From assembly GCF_002245895.1 (NCBI RefSeq), contig NZ_NPJZ01000001.1:2826501-2890500 (forward strand): a DNA stretch of 64,000 nucleotides. The letters are read 5' to 3'. Shown one piece after another: positions 8,101 to 15,571 of this stretch. How positions within the stretch are numbered: the stretch's first letter is position 1; each line of letters begins with the position of its first letter. Origin of the DNA: Rhodococcus sp. OK302 (GTDB lineage Bacteria > Actinomycetota > Actinomycetes > Mycobacteriales > Mycobacteriaceae). A program made the translations under genes and the position numbers. The notes under the pieces are model-generated. The model was not told the DNA's origin. It made no database searches and saw nothing but the letters and a program-made list of their open reading frames with translations.

Positions 8101-9927
8101 CGTCAGGGTGGCGACGTCCTTGACCTTGCCGTGGTTGTAGTCGGCTTGGGAGACTGTGTATTCCGCGGTGCAGGTCATGGACTTGCCCGGGTCCAGGGTG
8201 GTCGCGGGGCAGCTGAGCACGCTGAGGTTCTTGTCCTCGGCGGGAGCGGTCTGCCGGTCGATGACCGTGATGTCCTTGGCGGCAACGTTGCCGGTGTTCT
8301 TGACCTCGAACTTATAGGGGACCTTCTGGCCGACGGCCGTGATCGCCGTGGTGTCGGAAGACTTCGTGATCGACACCGTGGCATTGCCGCCGACGACGGG
8401 GATCTCCTTCTCCGACGGGGGCGTGACGATCGGGGTGTTGCCCGGATCCTTGGACGTCATGGTGGCGACGTCCTTGATCTTGCCGTGGTTGTAGTCGGCT
8501 TGGGAGACTGTGTATTCGGCGGTGCAGGTCATGGACTTGCCCGGGTCCAGGGTGGTCGCGGGGCAGCTGATCGGGCTGAGGTTCTTGTCCTCGGCGGGAG
8601 CGGTCTGCCGGTCGATGACCGTAATGTCCTTGGCGGCAACGTTGCCGGTGTTCTTGACCTCGAACTTATAGGGGACCTTCTGGCCGACGGCCGTGATCGC
8701 CGTGGTGTCGGAGGACTTCGTGATCGACACCGTGGGTTTGGAGGTACCGTTCGTGTTCGTCACCACGCACGAGAAACTGTCGTTCGTGGAGACTGCCAGC
8801 GTCCATGGTCCGGTACCGGTGGTCGCCGCCGCACTGCCTGTCCGCAGGTTGGTGCAGGCGATCTCGGCCCTATATTTCGACATCGGGCTCGCTGAGCCGG
8901 GGGCGATGGTGTCGGTGATCTGGTACGAGTAGCCATTCATCACCGGCCAGTCCGTGGTGGACACGTTATTTCCGCTGCCGGCCGTCGTCGCCTCGGTCAG
9001 AGGCTGCCCCTGGGCGCTTCGGATTGCGACAGTGAACTGATCCGTGGCGTCGACACGGCCGCCGTTGATCTGCTTTTCCACAATCAGCGAGGGGATCTCG
9101 GCTGTGGAGCACCGCGCACCGTCGTTCCCGCTCGATGTGGGGCCGTCGGACATCTTGACCGCGGTTTGATTCTTGATGTTGATTCGCCAGATCGCGCCCG
9201 AGTCGTTGTGCGAGGCCCAAAGGCGGCCCTTGGAGTCCGCATACGCTGCGCCGTAGCGCCCCCTTTCAGTGAGCCCTGAGATCGGGAGGGTATCGATGGC
9301 GTGCGTGGTCATGTCGAAGCGAAGCACCCCGGTGCCGTCGCTTTTGACTCCGTACAGCGCGTTGCCGATGGCAGCCCAGTCCGTGATATCCGATAGCTGA
9401 GCGTTCGGGCCAGTGTTGATGACGGTGCCGTAGGTCGGTGAGCCCGGTACCAGATCAATCGAGGCCCATTTGTCGCTGCTCCCGCTGTTGCCGACGATCC
9501 ACATACGCCCCACAGTGTCGATGTCGCCAACGGCAAAACCCTGGCCCGCGAGTTCGGGGATGGGCGGTAGCGCAGTCATGGACAAGTCAGAGCCGATGCG
9601 GTAAAGAATGCCTCCGTTCGTGCCGTACATGTACTCGTCGAGAACGTTGTAGCCGACGCCGTTGACCGAATGTGGAGTGTTTCCCACCAGTGTCGCGGCG
9701 CCGCTGGTCAGGTTTACCTGGTGCACTGTCGAGTCTTTCTTGACAGTTTGGAACAGGTACCCGAAGTTGTCGCAGGAGAACGTCGGCTGGGCCGGCGCCG
9801 CAGAGGCAGCCGGCGCGAACACTCCAGCGGTGAATGCCGTCATGGATAGCAGCATCGAGGCGGTTAGTGCCGCGGCCGTGGTAGCGCGCCGGAGGGCGCC
9901 CACTCTTTTGTGTATGTGACTGGACAA
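5140..9927 (-). CDS. Giant secreted surface protein with nine DUF11-like repeats
   Basis: 1595 residues. I start at TTG 9927 because AAAGGAG lies five bases before it and a signal peptide follows directly (basic stretch, hydrophobic core, cleavage near ASA-APAQ at about residue 45). Then: a propeller-like region (~50-280, with YGTNGGILYRIG, GRLWASHNDSGAIWRI), a region with two cysteines resembling prealbumin-like domains, nine repeats of ~118 residues with the theme VGQKVPYKFEVKNTGNV and PGKSMTCTAEYTVSQADYDHG, each with a Cys pair, a Gly/Asn-rich wall-spanning tail, and a C-terminal hydrophobic helix followed by RRR. It is probably wall- or membrane-anchored; no canonical LPXTG, only VNTG before the helix. 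Likely an adhesin or stalk. Controlled perhaps by the divergent fusion regulator. Confidence 0.85.
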   Translation of the reverse strand: MSSHIHKRVGALRRATTAAALTASMLLSMTAFTAGVFAPAASAAPAQPTFSCDNFGYLFQTVKKDSTVHQVNLTSGAATLVGNTPHSVNGVGYNVLDEYMYGTNGGILYRIGSDLSMTALPPIPELAGQGFAVGDIDTVGRMWIVGNSGSSDKWASIDLVPGSPTYGTVINTGPNAQLSDITDWAAIGNALYGVKSDGTGVLRFDMTTHAIDTLPISGLTERGRYGAAYADSKGRLWASHNDSGAIWRINIKNQTAVKMSDGPTSSGNDGARCSTAEIPSLIVEKQINGGRVDATDQFTVAIRSAQGQPLTEATTAGSGNNVSTTDWPVMNGYSYQITDTIAPGSASPMSKYRAEIACTNLRTGSAAATTGTGPWTLAVSTNDSFSCVVTNTNGTSKPTVSITKSSDTTAITAVGQKVPYKFEVKNTGNVAAKDITVIDRQTAPAEDKNLSPISCPATTLDPGKSMTCTAEYTVSQADYNHGKIKDVATMTSKDPGNTPIVTPPSEKEIPVVGGNATVSITKSSDTTAITAVGQKVPYKFEVKNTGNVAAKDITVIDRQTAPAEDKNLSVLSCPATTLDPGKSMTCTAEYTVSQADYNHGKVKDVATLTSKDPGGTPITTPPSEKEIPVVGGKGDVSILKSTDTKEITAVGQKVPYKFEVTNKGTVTAKDIKVTDKQTAPAEDKNLSPISCPATTLDPGKSMTCTAEYTVSQADFDHGKIKDVATMTSKDPSDKPITTPPSEKEIPVVGGKADVSILKSTDTKEIKNVGQKVPYKFEVKNNGTLTAKDIKVTDKQTAPAEDKNLSAISCPATTLDPGKSMTCAAEYTVSQADFDHGKVKDVATVTSNNPGGTPIVTPPSEKEIPVVGAVTSMTVAKSSTAKDITSVGQKVPYKFTVKNTGNVTLNNVNVQDTQVTPADNKNLSKVVCPATSLAPGQSTDCSAEYTVSQADFDHGSVTDIAEATAKAPMNIDVVSNESTLSVGVTGAEGALKIVKSSTATAITGAGQKVPYTFDITNTGNVTMKKIKVTDKQTAPAEDKNLSPIVCPGTELAPGKSMKCTAEYTVSQADFDHGSIKDVATATGEDPKDTPVTTPPGEKEIVSSGANPSLAVVKSSTATEITGPGQKIPYAFQVTNNGNVTMKDIKVEDTQVAPADNKNLSPVTCKETTLAPGISTTCNAEYTVSQADYDHGKLADTAVATGKSPKGEPATSPPAEKEITATGTNPDLAVVKSSKTAAISEVGQVVPYTFSVTNTGNVTMKDLKVTDEQIAPANPANLTEVKCPESSLAPGKSMDCTAEYRVAQADFDHGKLVDAAVASGTSPQGDPVLTPASEKEITTTGGKAELTVVKSSTATELPRVGEKIPYEFLVINTGNLTVNDVKITDEQVAPAEAKNLSAVSCPEPSLAPGKSMTCTAEYTTSFVDKLYGSVTDRAIATGTTVQGDPIESKPSEKIIKRKGLPNILPLPIPIPIPGGDGGLGSLNPGGSLDGGSSNGQPANGGGGDNGGNTDGGNAGGNGNGGNTGGGNDVGGNTSGGNVAQSGNGNGNGYDGNGARIDSGGGAGESGVNTGLLVAGGVVLLAALALGGVLLRRRNASE
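5569..8746 (-). repeat. Nine tandem ~354-base coding repeats
   Basis: The repeat period is close to 354 bases; the motif GGTGTCGG near each unit's N-terminal end recurs at 8704, 8350, 7996 and 7642. The four N-terminal units (about 7330-8746) are nearly identical at DNA level; later ones have diverged. This makes copy-number change by recombination likely and is a place where assemblies may collapse. Confidence 0.85.
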
Positions 9928-10709
9928 TTCAACTCCTTTCAAGAAGTTGTGTGGTGCGTCTAGATTGGTTCGAAATATGACTGGATCGAACTCGTAGGAA
10001 ATTCGATTCAACGTGGGGGATTAAATTCGGAAGCCACATCGAACGCTCTGATGTAGGTGCTGTAGCGGTTTGCGGCACAGCGTGGATAAGAGGCTATCGG
10101 CGCATCTTGATCACTCGGGGGCTCTGGCGCAGGATTGCAGGCGGCAGGCACAAAATTGCACAAGCGTGCCAATTTTGGAGGATGAAAATGCGCCATCTTG
10201 GCACGAATTGCACGTTGCCCGAGCCGATCCGCCGGCCGGGACTCCAGACAACGGCTACCGAAATTCGGGGCTACGGGGCCTTTTGACCAGTCAATTTATG
10301 GTGGGGTCCCCGGGGCGGAAGGCATAGCGCAACGGTCCGGTGGCGAGGGGCGAGACGGGATGAATTGTTCCGTGGAGGTGGCCGAGATGCGGGGGTGGGG
10401 CTGTCGCTGCAAAGATCAGCGACGGCCGGCCGGGCGCTTGACCGGGCAGTGGTTGCGCCGGAATTAACTGGGTGTTGTCTAATTCTGTGATTGAAAGGGA
10501 CTCCACTGTTTTATCGACGCCCCTAAGAGGATCTTCTGAAACATGATTGTCGTTTTTTTACAATTACAGGCTTGACATTTGTGGCAGCCGACGGCCAATA
10601 TCAGCAATATCTTCGGGAGCGACGAATCGGGTCGTCGCATGCGGAGGTCGCTTAGTTGTGACCTTTTGACACGCAAAACCGGAGAGGTGGTTCTTGAGGA
10701 GCAATCGGG
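9928..10709. other. 780-base intergenic region with palindromes
   Basis: No convincing gene. Short frames here lack ribosome binding sites and protein-like composition. The middle holds interleaved palindromes (10151-10213). Near 10540-10610 the DNA becomes AT-rich, with TTGACA at 10572-10577 as a possible -35 for the downstream regulator, though its -10 is weak. The region must hold the promoters of both divergent large genes. Confidence 0.6.
10151..10213. promoter_or_regulatory. Interleaved palindromes, probable operator array
   Basis: CAAAATTG (10151-10158) pairs with CAATTTTG (10170-10177); CGTGCCAA (10165-10172) pairs with TTGGCACG (10198-10205); and AATTGCAC occurs as a direct repeat at 10154-10161 and 10206-10213. 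All matches are perfect. They sit about 230-280 bases upstream of the surface-protein start and 500 upstream of the regulator start, fitting binding sites for the adjacent AraC-type regulator (inference). Confidence 0.45.
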
Positions 10710-13697
10710 TTGTTTATCGAATCTGGTCAGCGCGCCTATGGGCGGGCTCAGGCCTTTCGGCAGGTCAGCGATGGAATAGGCAAGGCTCGGGCGCGCTATG
10801 GATCCGCGCTCGTCGTGACGGGGCCGCGGCGCACCGGACGTTCCCGCTTCATGGATGACGTGACATGGACGCATGTGGGGCCGACCGTGTTCATCGCGGG
10901 GACCCGCCATACCGACTTCGCGATGGCCACCGTCTTCCATCCGCTCTTTACTCACCTTGGTGTCAGCACATCGGAGATCGCCGCATTGTCGGACGTCGGT
11001 ATCGACGTGGCCGGACATGAGTGGGCGCCGGCAATCGGCGACATCATCCTCCGCGCCCTCGCCTCCCATGACTTCAAAAACCATGCGCTGCTGATCGTTG
11101 TCGACGATGCCGATCTGCTTTCCGCCTCATGTCGATCGGTTCTTGGCTACGTGGCGCGGCGCCTCGCGAATCTGCCGGTATTCGGCATCCTCGTCTGCGG
11201 CGAAGGGGAGACCGAGTTTCGCTCGCTCCCGCAGCTTCCGATTTACACGTTGACTCTGGAGGAGTCGGGGGATCTCGTCGAGTCCTTCATCGGACATCGC
11301 CCACCGCTGGACACTCTGACGGAGCTGCACCGGAGCTGCCGCGGCAACCCCGTCGACCTTCGTGAGCTGTGCGAGCAGGCGAGCGTCGAACAGCTGCGCG
11401 GCATTGCCGCCCTGTCCTGGCCGGTCGCCGTGGCGCCGAGCCGGATGAACCGTTGGCGGGAGGTGTTCTCCCGGATCACGGAGTTGCAGCGTCTGGCGTT
11501 GCTGACGATGTCGGTTGCTCAGACCCTGGAACCGGAGCATTTGCTGCACATCATCGGTGCGACGCAAGATCAGCCAGGCGGCGCCGAGGAGCAGTTGGCC
11601 GATCTCGTCGAATCGGGATACCTGAGCTCAATTGGCCACGAAGTGCGCATCGCCAACAACCTGGACCGTGCCGCGATCTATCAGATCGCCCCGTCGAAGC
11701 TCCGGGCCACCTGCCGCCAACAGATGAACGCGTGCGCCGTGTTGCGGCGGCGGCCAGTCTTCGGCGCGGCCGTTCAGTTGGTGGCGAGCAGCCCGGCGAC
11801 CGAACCAGTAGAGGTGGCGCTTGGCCTGATTGGGGAGTTGGAGAGGGCGGGCGACGTGTCACAGCTCCTCCATATTCTGCGCACGCTGATCAAGACTTCG
11901 CCCGACGCGAGCGCCGCACGGTTGGCGGTCCGCGGGGTCGAGATCGCGATGGCCGGCGGGTACTTCCACGACGTCGAGTGGTTCGCGCAGCAGACCGAAC
12001 GGCATGAGCTGTCCCCGGCGGAGGCCGGCACAGTCGCCACACTCCGAATGCAGATTCGATTCCTGCTGGACGAGCCGCTGGACGGCGAGATGATGTGTCA
12101 CATCGTCTCTGAACTCTCCGAGCGATGCCCGGATGCCGCCGCCAACCTATCGAATACCACCGCGCTTTTTCACTTGTTCCGCCACGAGGAAGTTGAAGCG
12201 CACCGAGTCCTCTCCTTGGTGGGCGTCCCGAGCACTCGTAGAGTCGCGTTGTCCGCAATGGTCGACCATCGTATGGCGCAGGACGCGGCGGATTCCGGCT
12301 CGCTCCATCCGCTGCCCAAGCTCGACCTGCGTCAGCCGCTGGAGTTTCGCCTGGTGTCGGAGACGGCAACTTTCCTGTCTCAGGTGGGCCGATTTCAGGA
12401 GGCGGAAACCCTCTTCGACCGCATCCTGCATCACATGTCCGCGCCCTTGGAGCAGGTGGTGTCCCTCACGCTGAAGGTGGACAACGAGATGTTCTCCGGG
12501 ACGGTCGACGCCGCGCAGCAAATGTGGGACGAGGCGCAGCGCGTACTGCCCCGGCGGAACTTCCTGCACATGCTGCGGCTCTGCCAGGGGGTTCAGCTCC
12601 TGGGGCTGGCGGGACGCTTCACCGACGCCGCCGATCTGGCGGAGGCCGGGCTGACGCATCCGCATCGACGGGCGAATCCGGGGTTCGAATCCAGGCTTTT
12701 GTGGTCCCTGGGGCAGATTGCCCTCATGAAAGGCGATGCAAACACGGCGATTTCGCTGTTGGAGCAGAGCATTGACCTCCTCGGCGCCGCGACGGACCAC
12801 TGGCAGGTCCAGCGCTACGTCGATCTGGTCGAGGCTCAGATGGTCGCCAACAACCCCGCGGAGGCGGAGCGGGTGCTCCGGTATCTGGAGTCAAGGACGG
12901 CGTCGCGATCTCAGCCGGCCACCACTAACGCGGCAATCGGGCGTGGACGACTGCTCACCGCCCGCACGCTGCACGAGGCCCGGGCGGCGCTGCCACAGGC
13001 GCTTGGCGCCGACGAGAAATTTTCGATTCCGCCTCTCGATCGGGCTCGCGCTCACGCCATCTACGCGCATCGATTCGGCTGGCTCGAGGACGATTCCACG
13101 CAATCAAGCGAGGGGCATCAGAGGAAAGCGGAATCGATATTCTCCCGGATCGGTGCTGCCGGGTGGGTTGTCGGCGATCGGTGGCTTTCCCAGGATCGGG
13201 TTGAGCTGGTGGGGGATACAGAAGATTTCGCGCCCCCGACCCACGGTGATTCCGGGCATCTATTTGTCGAATCCTGCGTCGCCAATGCACCGACGGTTTC
13301 TTTCATGGAGGCTGAGGGAGTAGTTCTTCAGCCCTCGGCCGGACTATTCCGGGATGCGCTCGCAGTTATTTCCAAGGACTACACAGACCCCGAATTGACG
13401 GTGAAATCGCTCGCGAGACGTCTGGGCACCTCGGTGCGCACGTTGCATCGGACATTCGAGCCACATTCCCGGTCGGTGGCGCAAATGATCCGATCGCGAA
13501 GGATCGACTGCGCCGTGGACCTGCTGCAGGATCCTCGACGCTCGGACCTGTCGCTCGCCGAGATCGCGCGGATCTCGGGGGCACCTTCTGTCGCGTATCT
13601 GCGGATGGGTATCAAGGAGACGCACAACGTCAATCCCTCCCAGTTACGGATGCCGGCCCTCTCGCGGGAACTCTCCACTTCTCGTGTGCTGGTGTGA
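10710..13697 (+). CDS. STAND-like ATPase/TPR regulator with C-terminal AraC HTH
   Basis: 995 residues from TTG 10710, with GAGGAG nine bases upstream. The N-terminus reads as a STAND/AAA-type NTPase: RAYGRAQAF, a Walker A-like VVTGPRRTGRSRF at about 35-47 and Walker B ALLIVVDDAD at about 126-135. The Walker A lysine is replaced by arginine (GRS), so ATP hydrolysis is uncertain. The middle 600 residues are helical and TPR-like (FQEAETLFDRIL, AGRFTDAADLAEAGL). The C-terminus (~900-980) is an AraC-type double HTH: LTVKSLARRLGTSVRTLHR then LSLAEIARISGAPSVAYLRM. Proteins of this shape usually carry a LuxR HTH (MalT/LAL type); an AraC HTH is unusual. It is divergent from the giant surface protein, its likely target. 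Confidence 0.82.
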   Translation: MFIESGQRAYGRAQAFRQVSDGIGKARARYGSALVVTGPRRTGRSRFMDDVTWTHVGPTVFIAGTRHTDFAMATVFHPLFTHLGVSTSEIAALSDVGIDVAGHEWAPAIGDIILRALASHDFKNHALLIVVDDADLLSASCRSVLGYVARRLANLPVFGILVCGEGETEFRSLPQLPIYTLTLEESGDLVESFIGHRPPLDTLTELHRSCRGNPVDLRELCEQASVEQLRGIAALSWPVAVAPSRMNRWREVFSRITELQRLALLTMSVAQTLEPEHLLHIIGATQDQPGGAEEQLADLVESGYLSSIGHEVRIANNLDRAAIYQIAPSKLRATCRQQMNACAVLRRRPVFGAAVQLVASSPATEPVEVALGLIGELERAGDVSQLLHILRTLIKTSPDASAARLAVRGVEIAMAGGYFHDVEWFAQQTERHELSPAEAGTVATLRMQIRFLLDEPLDGEMMCHIVSELSERCPDAAANLSNTTALFHLFRHEEVEAHRVLSLVGVPSTRRVALSAMVDHRMAQDAADSGSLHPLPKLDLRQPLEFRLVSETATFLSQVGRFQEAETLFDRILHHMSAPLEQVVSLTLKVDNEMFSGTVDAAQQMWDEAQRVLPRRNFLHMLRLCQGVQLLGLAGRFTDAADLAEAGLTHPHRRANPGFESRLLWSLGQIALMKGDANTAISLLEQSIDLLGAATDHWQVQRYVDLVEAQMVANNPAEAERVLRYLESRTASRSQPATTNAAIGRGRLLTARTLHEARAALPQALGADEKFSIPPLDRARAHAIYAHRFGWLEDDSTQSSEGHQRKAESIFSRIGAAGWVVGDRWLSQDRVELVGDTEDFAPPTHGDSGHLFVESCVANAPTVSFMEAEGVVLQPSAGLFRDALAVISKDYTDPELTVKSLARRLGTSVRTLHRTFEPHSRSVAQMIRSRRIDCAVDLLQDPRRSDLSLAEIARISGAPSVAYLRMGIKETHNVNPSQLRMPALSRELSTSRVLV

Positions 13698-13839
13698 CCC
13701 GAAACTCTGCAGGAGTGTCGACTGAAAGGCCCTCAACCGGGAATAATCGTCGGGTGCGACGGGGCGAAGAAGCACCGGTGGGTCGCGTAGTTCCGGAGCC
13801 GTTGTCACTCACCGACCTCAACCTGGAACAATGGTCGCC

Positions 13840-14697
13840 GTGACTGCAACGATCCTCGACGGCAAAGCTACCCGCGACGAAATCTTCGAAGACCTGAAGG
13901 TGCGGGTGAGCGCCCTGAAAGCAGCGGGCATCACGCCCGGCTTGGGCACCATTCTCGTAGGCGACGATCCAGGATCTGCTGCCTACGTGCGCGGTAAGCA
14001 CAACGACTGCGCCAAGGTCGGCATCAATTCCTTGCGACGCGACCTTCCTGCGGACATCACGCAGGAAGAACTCAACGCCACTATTGACGAGCTCAACGCC
14101 AACCCCGAGTGCACCGGTTACATCGTGCAGTTGCCGCTGCCCAAGCACCTCGACGAGAACGCTGCCCTCGAGCGCATCGATCCCGACAAGGATGCAGACG
14201 GTCTGCACCCGGTGAACCTCGGACGGTTGGTTCTGGGTAAGGAAGCTCCACTGCCCTGCACTCCGCGTGGAATCCTGCACCTCCTGCGCCGCTACGAGGT
14301 CCCGATTGCCGGCGCCCACGTTGTTGTCGTCGGACGCGGAATCACCGTCGGCCGCCCCATCGGCCTGCTCCTGACGCGCCGCAGTGAAAACGCCACAGTT
14401 ACGCTCTGCCACACCGGAACTCGTGATCTGGCTGCCGAAGTTCGCCGCGCCGACATCATCGTCGCAGCGGCCGGTGTACCCGGACTGATCACGGCTGACA
14501 TGGTCAAGCCCGGTGCCGCGATTCTCGACGTCGGTGTCAGTCGCACCGACGACGGATTGCGTGGCGACGTTGCCGCCGACGTCAACGAGGTTGCCGGCTT
14601 CGTCTCACCCAATCCCGGTGGCGTGGGCCCGTTGACGCGTGCGTTCCTGATCACCAACGTGGTCGAGCGTGCCGAGCGAGTCCTGGCCGGAGCCTGA
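13840..14697 (+). CDS. folD: Bifunctional methylenetetrahydrofolate dehydrogenase/cyclohydrolase FolD
   Basis: FolD interconverts 5,10-methylene-, methenyl- and 10-formyl-tetrahydrofolate. The sequence from [15 protein letters not shown] is continuous with the actinobacterial family, including the substrate motif [27 protein letters not shown], the NADP-binding [14 protein letters not shown] and [13 protein letters not shown] choose GTG 13840 because the family begins at about this residue; ATG 13831 is in frame three codons upstream and equally possible. AACAAT lies seven bases before the GTG, a possible variant -10 of a leaderless message. It is followed after five bases by a DUF3017 gene, the usual actinobacterial pair. 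Confidence 0.96.
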   Translation: MTATILDGKATRDEIFEDLKVRVSALKAAGITPGLGTILVGDDPGSAAYVRGKHNDCAKVGINSLRRDLPADITQEELNATIDELNANPECTGYIVQLPLPKHLDENAALERIDPDKDADGLHPVNLGRLVLGKEAPLPCTPRGILHLLRRYEVPIAGAHVVVVGRGITVGRPIGLLLTRRSENATVTLCHTGTRDLAAEVRRADIIVAAAGVPGLITADMVKPGAAILDVGVSRTDDGLRGDVAADVNEVAGFVSPNPGGVGPLTRAFLITNVVERAERVLAGA

Positions 14698-14702
14698 ATC
14701 TC

Positions 14703-14987
14703 ATGACCTCACCGGTCGGCCTCGTGAAGAAGAATCTGCCCATGATCGTGGTTCTCACCGTGATCGCAGCAGCTTTTGTTCTTGTCCTGGCCGATCGGTG
14801 GCGCCGTGGCTCTCTGGTTTTGGGAGTGGCGGTCATCATCGGTGCTATTGCGCGATGGTTTGTGTCGGAGGAACGCGTCGGACTTCTTGCCGTGCGCGGC
14901 AAGAAGTTCGACACCGCAGCGATGGGTGTCATGGGCGCATTGATCGTCATGCTGGCGTTGACGATCGATCCGCTCGGGACAGACTGA
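14703..14987 (+). CDS. DUF3017 small membrane protein
   Basis: 94 residues with three hydrophobic segments (about 13-31, 36-52 and 70-88) separated by short basic loops such as DRWRRGS and RGKKFD. It lies five bases after folD and is presumably co-transcribed. DUF3017 proteins are found beside folD or metX in many actinobacteria, with no known function. Confidence 0.85.
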   Translation: MTSPVGLVKKNLPMIVVLTVIAAAFVLVLADRWRRGSLVLGVAVIIGAIARWFVSEERVGLLAVRGKKFDTAAMGVMGALIVMLALTIDPLGTD

Positions 14988-14995
14988 GTGAGCAG

Positions 14996-15571
14996 TCAGC
15001 TTCCGTAGAACGTCGATACATCTATCTCGTATAGAGGAATCCACTCACTCTGCGTCTGTGCGGCAGCAGATCGGCGCGCTGTCCGACGTTTGCTGCGGAG
15101 TGTGACGGCCAGTGCAGGCTCCTCGTCGATCCTGCCGGCCAATGCGTACAGCACGGCAAGATGATGAACACACGGTGAGCGTTTTCCGGAGCAATCGCAC
15201 GTGGCTGTGCATTCGGAAATGCTCACGGCGACAGCAATATCGAGAGCGCGAAGATCTGCGACGACGCTGTCCGGCAGCTCCCCGGTCGACACGGACCGGT
15301 TCTTCACGCCGGCTGACTTCAGCAGGCGCTGGGCGGCGTCGGATTCCTTCTTCTCCCAGAGTGGCACGGTGACAACAACAGTCGATGTCTTGCCCTTGGC
15401 AGTGACCGTGCCGGAGACGTTTCCGGCGGAGATGTCCGTCAGCGTTACCGCGCCATTGCGCGCCAGGGTGCGTGCGGTCGGCAGCGAAGGGTTCGGCTTC
15501 GAGGACGTTGTTTGTTCCACGGTTCGCAACCACACCCGGCCCCACGCTGTCACTCCGAACTCGTTGGCCAT
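14996..15571 (-). CDS. SWIM zinc-finger protein
   Basis: 191 residues. Near residues 120-140 it carries the SWIM signature CDC-x6-CVHH (CxCxnCxH), a zinc-binding module for nucleic acids or proteins. N-terminal WGRVWLRTVE and the central LWEKKESDAAQRLL are typical of the SWIM proteins that accompany SNF2 helicases. Its ATG overlaps the stop of the upstream SNF2 gene (ATGA at 15570-15573 region), so the two are translationally coupled and probably work together. It also lacks any signal or membrane segment. The C-terminal basic tail (SKRRTARR) may contact nucleic acid. Confidence 0.9.
   Translation of the reverse strand: MANEFGVTAWGRVWLRTVEQTTSSKPNPSLPTARTLARNGAVTLTDISAGNVSGTVTAKGKTSTVVVTVPLWEKKESDAAQRLLKSAGVKNRSVSTGELPDSVVADLRALDIAVAVSISECTATCDCSGKRSPCVHHLAVLYALAGRIDEEPALAVTLRSKRRTARRSAAAQTQSEWIPLYEIDVSTFYGS

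Noticed and set aside
5569..8746. CRISPR-like array
   Set aside because: The repeats are ~354 bases and coding, with no spacers.
6715..8895. 726-codon open frame on the plus strand opposite the surface-protein repeats
   Set aside because: It is the mirror of a high-GC repeated gene; its periodic Asp/Val/Leu/Gly composition follows the repeats and there is no start signal. The minus-strand protein has a signal peptide and known domain patterns.
10008..10196. Possible 62-residue gene in the gap near 10.1 kb
   Set aside because: No start signal and it covers the palindrome array; composition is not protein-like.
10479..11084. 201-codon minus-strand frame upstream of the AraC/STAND gene
   Set aside because: No ribosome binding site, Arg/Pro-rich, and overlaps the start of a clear gene.
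13698..13839. Folate riboswitch upstream of folD
   Set aside because: The 140-base gap has some GC-rich stems but no recognised THF riboswitch core.
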